Shown here: positions 60,211 through 64,000 of the stretch, piece after piece | Layout: each line of letters begins with the position of its first letter | How positions within the stretch are numbered: the first letter of the stretch is position 1 | NCBI RefSeq assembly: GCF_001544875.2 | Contig: NZ_FCOA02000018.1 | Coordinates: 94,338 to 158,337, forward strand | Source: Caballeronia hypogeia | GTDB taxonomy: Bacteria > Pseudomonadota > Gammaproteobacteria > Burkholderiales > Burkholderiaceae | Direction of reading: 5' to 3' | Length of the DNA stretch: 64,000 bases | The notes under the pieces: model-generated | What the model was told of the DNA's origin: nothing | What the model saw: the letters and a program-made list of their open reading frames with translations, nothing else | The model's database searches: none | Position numbers and translations under genes: made by a program

Positions 60211-61524
60211 ATGGTCGAGACGATGTGGTTTCTCGTCGTCGGCGGCGTGCTCATTTTCATGGGCCTCGCCAGTTCGACGTTCAAGCGCCTGCCGATCAGC
60301 ACGGCGATGTGCTATCTCGCGATCGGTTTCGCGATGGGCCCGGGCATCGCCAACCTGTTAACGCTCGATCTCGTCGCGGACGCTACCGTCCTGCGGCGCA
60401 TCACCGAAGTCGCGATGCTGGTGTCGCTGTTCGCGATCGGTCTGCGACTGCGCGTGCCGCCCACCGACCGCATCTGGTTCCTGCCGATACGCCTCGGCCT
60501 GGTCGCGATGGTGCTCACCGTCGCCGCGCTCACGCTGTTCGCCGCCTACGCGCTCGGGCTGAGCTGGGGCCCCGCGCTCCTGCTCGCCGCGATGCTCGCG
60601 CCGACCGATCCCGTGCTCGCGCACGACGTGCAGGTGGAAACGCCCGGCGACATAGACCTGCTGCGCTTTTCGCTGACCGGCGAAGGCGGCCTGAACGACG
60701 GCATCGCGCTGCCGTTCGCGCTGCTCGGCATCGCGGTGTGCCGTTTCGAAGTCAAGCCGAGCGAGGCGCTGCACTGGAGTTTCGCTTTGCAGGCCACCTG
60801 GGGCATCGCGGGGGCGCTCGTGAGCGGCTGGCTGCTCGGAGCGCTATCGGTGCGGCTCGTCGCGTATCTGCGCACGCGTCATGGCCAGGCGCTCGGCCCG
60901 GAGGGCTTCTATGCGCTCGGGCTGATCGCGCTGTCGTACGGGATCGCCGAATTGCTGCATACGTATGCGTTTCTCGCGGTCTTCGCGGCGGGCCTCGCGA
61001 TGCGCCGCGTCGAGCAGAAGACGAGTGGCGGCAAGTCAGCGCGCGAGAAGGTCGGCAAGGTCGATGCGGACGACGTCGGCGCCGCCGCGGCCGATCCCGA
61101 GCGCGCCCACGCGTTCATGGCGGAGCGCGTGCACGGATTTACGATCGAGCTGGAACGCATCGCCGAAGTGACCATCATGCTGATGATCGGCGCCGTGCTC
61201 GCGACGATGTGGCGCCAGCTGTTCACGTGGCAGGCGGCCGCGCTCGTCGCCGCGCTCTTTCTCGTATTGCGCCCGGCGGCGGTCGAGGCGTCGCTGATCG
61301 GCTCGCACGCGGCGGGCACGCAACGGCGCCTCATGAGCTGGTTCGGCATACGCGGCGTCGGCTCGTTCTACTATCTGCTCTATGCGATCGAGCAGGCGCC
61401 GCACGATGCGGCCGCGCCGCTCGTGCCGCTCGTCATCGCGACGATCGCAGCATCGGTTATCGTGCATGGCATCACCGCGACGCCGCTGATGAAACGCTAT
61501 CAGCGCACGCACAGCGACGAATGA
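60211..61524 (+). CDS. CPA1-family cation:proton antiporter (NhaP-like)
   Basis: 437 residues with about twelve membrane helices. The conserved segment MLAPTDPVLAHDVQ and LTGEGGLNDGIALPFALL near residue 150 are the hallmarks of Na+/H+ exchangers. It works in the inner membrane to export Na+ or K+ against H+. An AGGAGG site lies 13 bases upstream of the chosen ATG, a longer spacing than usual, but no closer in-frame start exists. A hydrophilic loop (about 275-305, KTSGGKSAREKVGK) precedes the last helices. Its stop overlaps the next gene by four bases (ATGA). Confidence 0.87.
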   Translation: MVETMWFLVVGGVLIFMGLASSTFKRLPISTAMCYLAIGFAMGPGIANLLTLDLVADATVLRRITEVAMLVSLFAIGLRLRVPPTDRIWFLPIRLGLVAMVLTVAALTLFAAYALGLSWGPALLLAAMLAPTDPVLAHDVQVETPGDIDLLRFSLTGEGGLNDGIALPFALLGIAVCRFEVKPSEALHWSFALQATWGIAGALVSGWLLGALSVRLVAYLRTRHGQALGPEGFYALGLIALSYGIAELLHTYAFLAVFAAGLAMRRVEQKTSGGKSAREKVGKVDADDVGAAAADPERAHAFMAERVHGFTIELERIAEVTIMLMIGAVLATMWRQLFTWQAAALVAALFLVLRPAAVEASLIGSHAAGTQRRLMSWFGIRGVGSFYYLLYAIEQAPHDAAAPLVPLVIATIAASVIVHGITATPLMKRYQRTHSDE

Positions 61525-62132
61525 CGTTGCACCTTTCCGGGACCTTTTCACGCGTGAAGCATCTGATCTTTTTTTGCGGCCATGCGGGCACCGGCAAGAC
61601 CACGCTCGCGAGGCGACTGTTCGCACCGCTGATGCGGGCCACCGGCGAGCCGTTCTGCCTGCTCGACAAGGACACGCTCTACGGCGCGTACAGCGCCGCT
61701 GCGATCGGCGCGCTGACCGGCGATCCGCATGATCGCGACAGCCCGCTTTTCATCGAACATTTTCGCGATCCCGAGTATCGCTCGCTGATTAATACCGCCG
61801 CGGAGAATCTCGAGCTCGGCGTGAGCGTCGTGATCGTCGCGCCGCTCACGCGCGAAGTGCGCAGTTCACGTCTGTTCGATCGCGCGTGGCTAGGCATTTG
61901 CGACGATGTCGAGATTCGAGTCGTCTGGGTACACGTGAACGAGGATGTAGCGCGCGAGCGCATCGTCGCGCGCGGCGATCCGAACGATGCTTACAAGCTC
62001 GCGCATTGGGACGAATATCGCACGCGGCTGTTCATGCCGGACGAGCCGCTCGCTCATACGCTCGTGATGTTCGACAACACCACGCCTTCCGATCAGGCGC
62101 GCGACGACCTGCTCGCGCGGTTGATCGGGTAA
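61521..62132 (+). CDS. P-loop AAA-type ATPase/kinase-like protein
   Basis: 203 residues. Walker A GHAGTGKTT at residues 20-28, a Walker-B-like VVIVAPLT near 100, and an RERI/RGDPNDAYKLAHWDEY stretch toward the end that fits the zeta-toxin/gluconate-kinase-like single-domain P-loop proteins. It is probably a small-molecule kinase; the substrate is unknown. It overlaps the antiporter gene (ATGA), so both are expressed together; a functional link is possible but untested. It converges on the saccharopine-dehydrogenase-like gene with 14 bases between. Confidence 0.75.
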   Translation: MTLHLSGTFSRVKHLIFFCGHAGTGKTTLARRLFAPLMRATGEPFCLLDKDTLYGAYSAAAIGALTGDPHDRDSPLFIEHFRDPEYRSLINTAAENLELGVSVVIVAPLTREVRSSRLFDRAWLGICDDVEIRVVWVHVNEDVARERIVARGDPNDAYKLAHWDEYRTRLFMPDEPLAHTLVMFDNTTPSDQARDDLLARLIG

Positions 62133-62146
62133 TGGTTGCGTGACGC

Positions 62147-63256
62147 TCACGCCGCCGCGAGTTGCCGCGCGGTAGCGACCGCGTTCCCTCCCTCGTACAG
62201 CTTGCCGAAGCGGTTGTTGAGGAATTTATCGAGCGGAACCTGCTCCTGGCGCACGAAGCCGCTTTGCGGCAGCGCGCCTTCGCGGAACAGGTCGAGCTCC
62301 GCGCAGATCGCGCCGGCGGTCGTGATCTGGATCGCGCTCATCGGCGTGCCGCATACGTCCTTCGCGAAGATCTTGCGCGTGAACACATCCTGCACGAGTT
62401 GGCCGCGACGCATGCCCGTCACCGTGACGAAGATCAGCACAACATCCTGCGCCGTCGATGGCACCGCGCGCTTCAACATCGACTTGAGGCCGTCGCGGTC
62501 GGTGGACATGCGCAGATCGTCCAGCAGGAACTTCATCAGATCTCGATGGCCCGGATAGCGCACCGACTTGTAGTCGAGCGTTTCGACCTTGCCCGCGAGC
62601 GTTTCGCAGAGCGTGCCAAGCCCACCCGATGTGTTGAACGCCTCGTATTCGATGCCATCGAGCGAGAAATGCTCGACGCCTTCGAGCGGCTGCACCCATT
62701 GCGTGCGGCCGTCGCGGATCGCCTCGCACGGCTGACAGTATTCGTTGATGAGACCGTCGATGCTCCACGTCAGGTTGTATTTCAGTGCGTTGGTCGGAAA
62801 CTCCGGCAGCGCGCCGACGCGCATCTTGACTTCGCGCACGTCATCGAGTCGTTTGGCGAGATCGTGCGCGACGATGCCGATGAAGCCCGGCGCGAGACCG
62901 CATTGCGGCATGAAGGCGAGCTCGGAATCCTCGGCGATGGCGCGGATCGCGTGAGTCGCGCGCACGTCCTCGGTCAGGTCGAAGTAATGCACGCCAGCCG
63001 CTTTCGCCGCCGAGGCGACGTTGATCGCAAGATAGTAAGGCAGCGCATTGATGAGCGCGTCGAAGCCGGTCAGGGCCTGGCGCAACGCGGGCGTATCGGC
63101 GGAATCGACACGGCGCGTCGGAATGCCTTGCGCATCGAGCAGTGCGAGCGCATGTTCGTCGCGATCGAATGCGACAACTTCGAAATCCCCCGTTTCACGA
63201 AGCAAATGGGCAATGCTCTGACCGATCAGTCCGGCGCCGACGAGGGCCACTTTCAT
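62147..63256 (-). CDS. Saccharopine dehydrogenase-like oxidoreductase
   Basis: 369 residues. N-terminal Rossmann fold with GAGLIGQSIAHLL at residues 7-19, then the Sacchrp_dh_NADP and C-terminal domains (FMPQCGLAPGFIGIVAHDLA; YNLTWSIDGLINEY). Family members oxidise lysine-derived or related amino acid conjugates. The gene is preceded by a very strong AAGGAGAC site. It lies 158 bases downstream of an Lrp/AsnC gene on the same strand, and Lrp-type regulators usually control amino acid metabolism, so a role in lysine or a related amino acid pathway is likely. Confidence 0.87.
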   Translation of the reverse strand: MKVALVGAGLIGQSIAHLLRETGDFEVVAFDRDEHALALLDAQGIPTRRVDSADTPALRQALTGFDALINALPYYLAINVASAAKAAGVHYFDLTEDVRATHAIRAIAEDSELAFMPQCGLAPGFIGIVAHDLAKRLDDVREVKMRVGALPEFPTNALKYNLTWSIDGLINEYCQPCEAIRDGRTQWVQPLEGVEHFSLDGIEYEAFNTSGGLGTLCETLAGKVETLDYKSVRYPGHRDLMKFLLDDLRMSTDRDGLKSMLKRAVPSTAQDVVLIFVTVTGMRRGQLVQDVFTRKIFAKDVCGTPMSAIQITTAGAICAELDLFREGALPQSGFVRQEQVPLDKFLNNRFGKLYEGGNAVATARQLAAA

Positions 63257-63414
63257 ATTCGTCTCCTTTTATGTGTGCGAGATTTGGGCCGCTTCTGGCG
63301 ATGCCCTTCCTCATACAGTTTAGGAGCGCGCGAATACTGATCCTAGACGCAAAATGATGCGCTTCGACGATGATTTCCGCCTTTTCGACGAGTCAATACG
63401 ACAATTCGACGAAA

Positions 63415-63870
63415 CTAGCCCGCGCGATCGATCTTGCGCGCGAGAATGATCGAGGTCGTAGTGCGCTCGACGCCTTCCAGTGCGCCGATCTCGTCGAGCA
63501 GATCGTTCAGCCGGTCGGGAGAATCGGCGCGCAGCCACGCGACGTAATCGAATTCCCCGCTCACCGCGCAAAGCAACTGAATCTCCGGCATGCGCGCGAA
63601 GCGCTTCTGCAGGTCGCGGCCATACTTCGGCATCAGCTTGATCCCGACATACGCCTGAATGCTCGCATCGAGCACGTCCTGGCCGAGCCGCACGCCGTAA
63701 CCGGCGATCACGTTGTTCTTCTCCAGCCGCGCGATGCGGGCGATCACTGTCGTGCGCGCGATGCCCAGTTGCCTTGCGAGATTGGCGACGCTCTCGCGTG
63801 CGTTCATCTGAAGCAGCGCGACGAGATTGCGGTCGATGTCGTCGAGCTGATCGAGGCGCGGCGGTCTCAT
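63415..63870 (-). CDS. Lrp/AsnC-family transcriptional regulator
   Basis: 151 residues, normal for the family. The N-terminal helix-turn-helix (RNLVALLQMNARESVANLAR, then IARTTVIARIARLE) and the C-terminal RAM effector/oligomer domain are visible. It probably responds to an amino acid and controls the downstream saccharopine-dehydrogenase-like gene and perhaps the divergent gene at the right edge. A 9-base inverted repeat lies 74 bases upstream. Confidence 0.92.
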   Translation of the reverse strand: MRPPRLDQLDDIDRNLVALLQMNARESVANLARQLGIARTTVIARIARLEKNNVIAGYGVRLGQDVLDASIQAYVGIKLMPKYGRDLQKRFARMPEIQLLCAVSGEFDYVAWLRADSPDRLNDLLDEIGALEGVERTTTSIILARKIDRAG

Positions 63871-63943
63871 GGTGGTATCCGTCTTCCCTGTCTATTTGTA
63901 TTTTGCGTTATGCCTTTTGAATAGGCGGCCTCAAATCTGAAGT

Positions 63944-63971
63944 GCAACACCTGTTTCGTATAAGGTGTTGC
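63944..63971. promoter_or_regulatory. Strong inverted repeat, candidate operator
   Basis: Perfect 9-base arms GCAACACCT (63944-63952) and AGGTGTTGC (63963-63971) around a 10-base spacer, between the Lrp gene and a start codon at 63973. The size fits a dimeric regulator such as Lrp, or a leader hairpin that would mask the next ribosome binding site. Confidence 0.45.
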
Positions 63972-63972
63972 G

Positions 63973-64000
63973 ATGCACGAAAGAACTCAGTATCAACAGC
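63973..64000 (+). CDS. Start of an unidentified gene, cut by window edge
   Basis: An ATG at 63973 opens a frame (MHERTQYQQ) that runs off the right edge. Nine codons cannot support any function. Its only support is position: it directly follows the strong inverted repeat and is divergent from the Lrp gene. It may be chance. Confidence 0.25.

Noticed and set aside
1..64000. CRISPR arrays, insertion sequences, prophage and rRNA/tRNA genes
   Set aside because: I looked for regularly spaced direct repeats, transposase motifs with terminal repeats, phage gene runs and RNA-gene arms and saw none.

Overview
The window is GC-rich, densely coded chromosomal DNA from a beta-proteobacterium. Gene content (ribose ABC operon, PrkA-YeaH-SpoVR stress operon, many LysR and MFS genes, an ECF42-like sigma factor with DGPF/YCII partner, two-partner secretion, DUF1488/DUF4142/DUF2917 small proteins) and codon style fit Burkholderiaceae of the Burkholderia/Paraburkholderia/Caballeronia type. 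This placement is inference; no rRNA or tRNA gene is present to confirm it, and I see no insertion sequence, prophage or CRISPR array.

Layout. 1-3.8 kb: 3' end of a ribose ABC operon (rbsA partial, rbsC, rbsR, rbsK), closed by a clear terminator and followed by a chemoreceptor with a CheR-docking tail and an MhpD-like hydratase. 7-12.1 kb: prkA-yeaH-spoVR, ending in a bidirectional terminator shared with a convergent AI-2E-family permease. 13.5-20 kb: rarD, an aldo/keto reductase, a DHA2 MFS pump divergent from a LysR regulator with a textbook ATC-N9-GAT site, a secreted tannase-family hydrolase, and a DUF2917 protein. 20.4-22.6 kb: a YCII/DGPF protein, a VOC protein and an ECF42-like sigma factor. 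22.8-26.5 kb: a 2-hydroxyacid dehydrogenase and an anion-type MFS carrier, divergent from a citrate-synthase-like protein carrying an N-terminal HTH. 26.5-40.2 kb: an accessory surface-polysaccharide region with an odd A-PCP-TE protein, two GT9-like proteins, a Wzc-type tyrosine kinase, an O-antigen ligase/polymerase coupled to a secreted GH-A glycosidase, and a 2OG-Fe oxygenase. 40.3-48.4 kb: small stress and envelope genes (CBS, zinc ribbon, beta-carbonic anhydrase, DUF4142, FmdB, DUF1488, degenerate receiver, DUF883, EamA, cupin, two low-complexity envelope proteins) and a LysR gene.

48.6-58.6 kb holds the most striking unit: six tightly spaced genes on one strand encoding a secreted TpsA protein, its TpsB pore, a periplasmic FecR-domain protein, a SulP anion transporter fused to STAS and cyclic-nucleotide-binding domains, a CHASE2 class III cyclase, and a class II phosphodiesterase-like metallo-hydrolase. 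Synthesis, sensing and destruction of a cyclic nucleotide are thus encoded beside an envelope/secretion module. After it come a mercuric-reductase-like flavoprotein, a CPA1 antiporter with a small overlapping P-loop kinase-like gene, a saccharopine-dehydrogenase-like protein, an Lrp/AsnC regulator, and a strong inverted repeat before a gene running off the right edge.

Starts were chosen by ribosome binding site, domain boundary and overlap with the gene before. Functions rest on motifs read by eye; no database search was possible.
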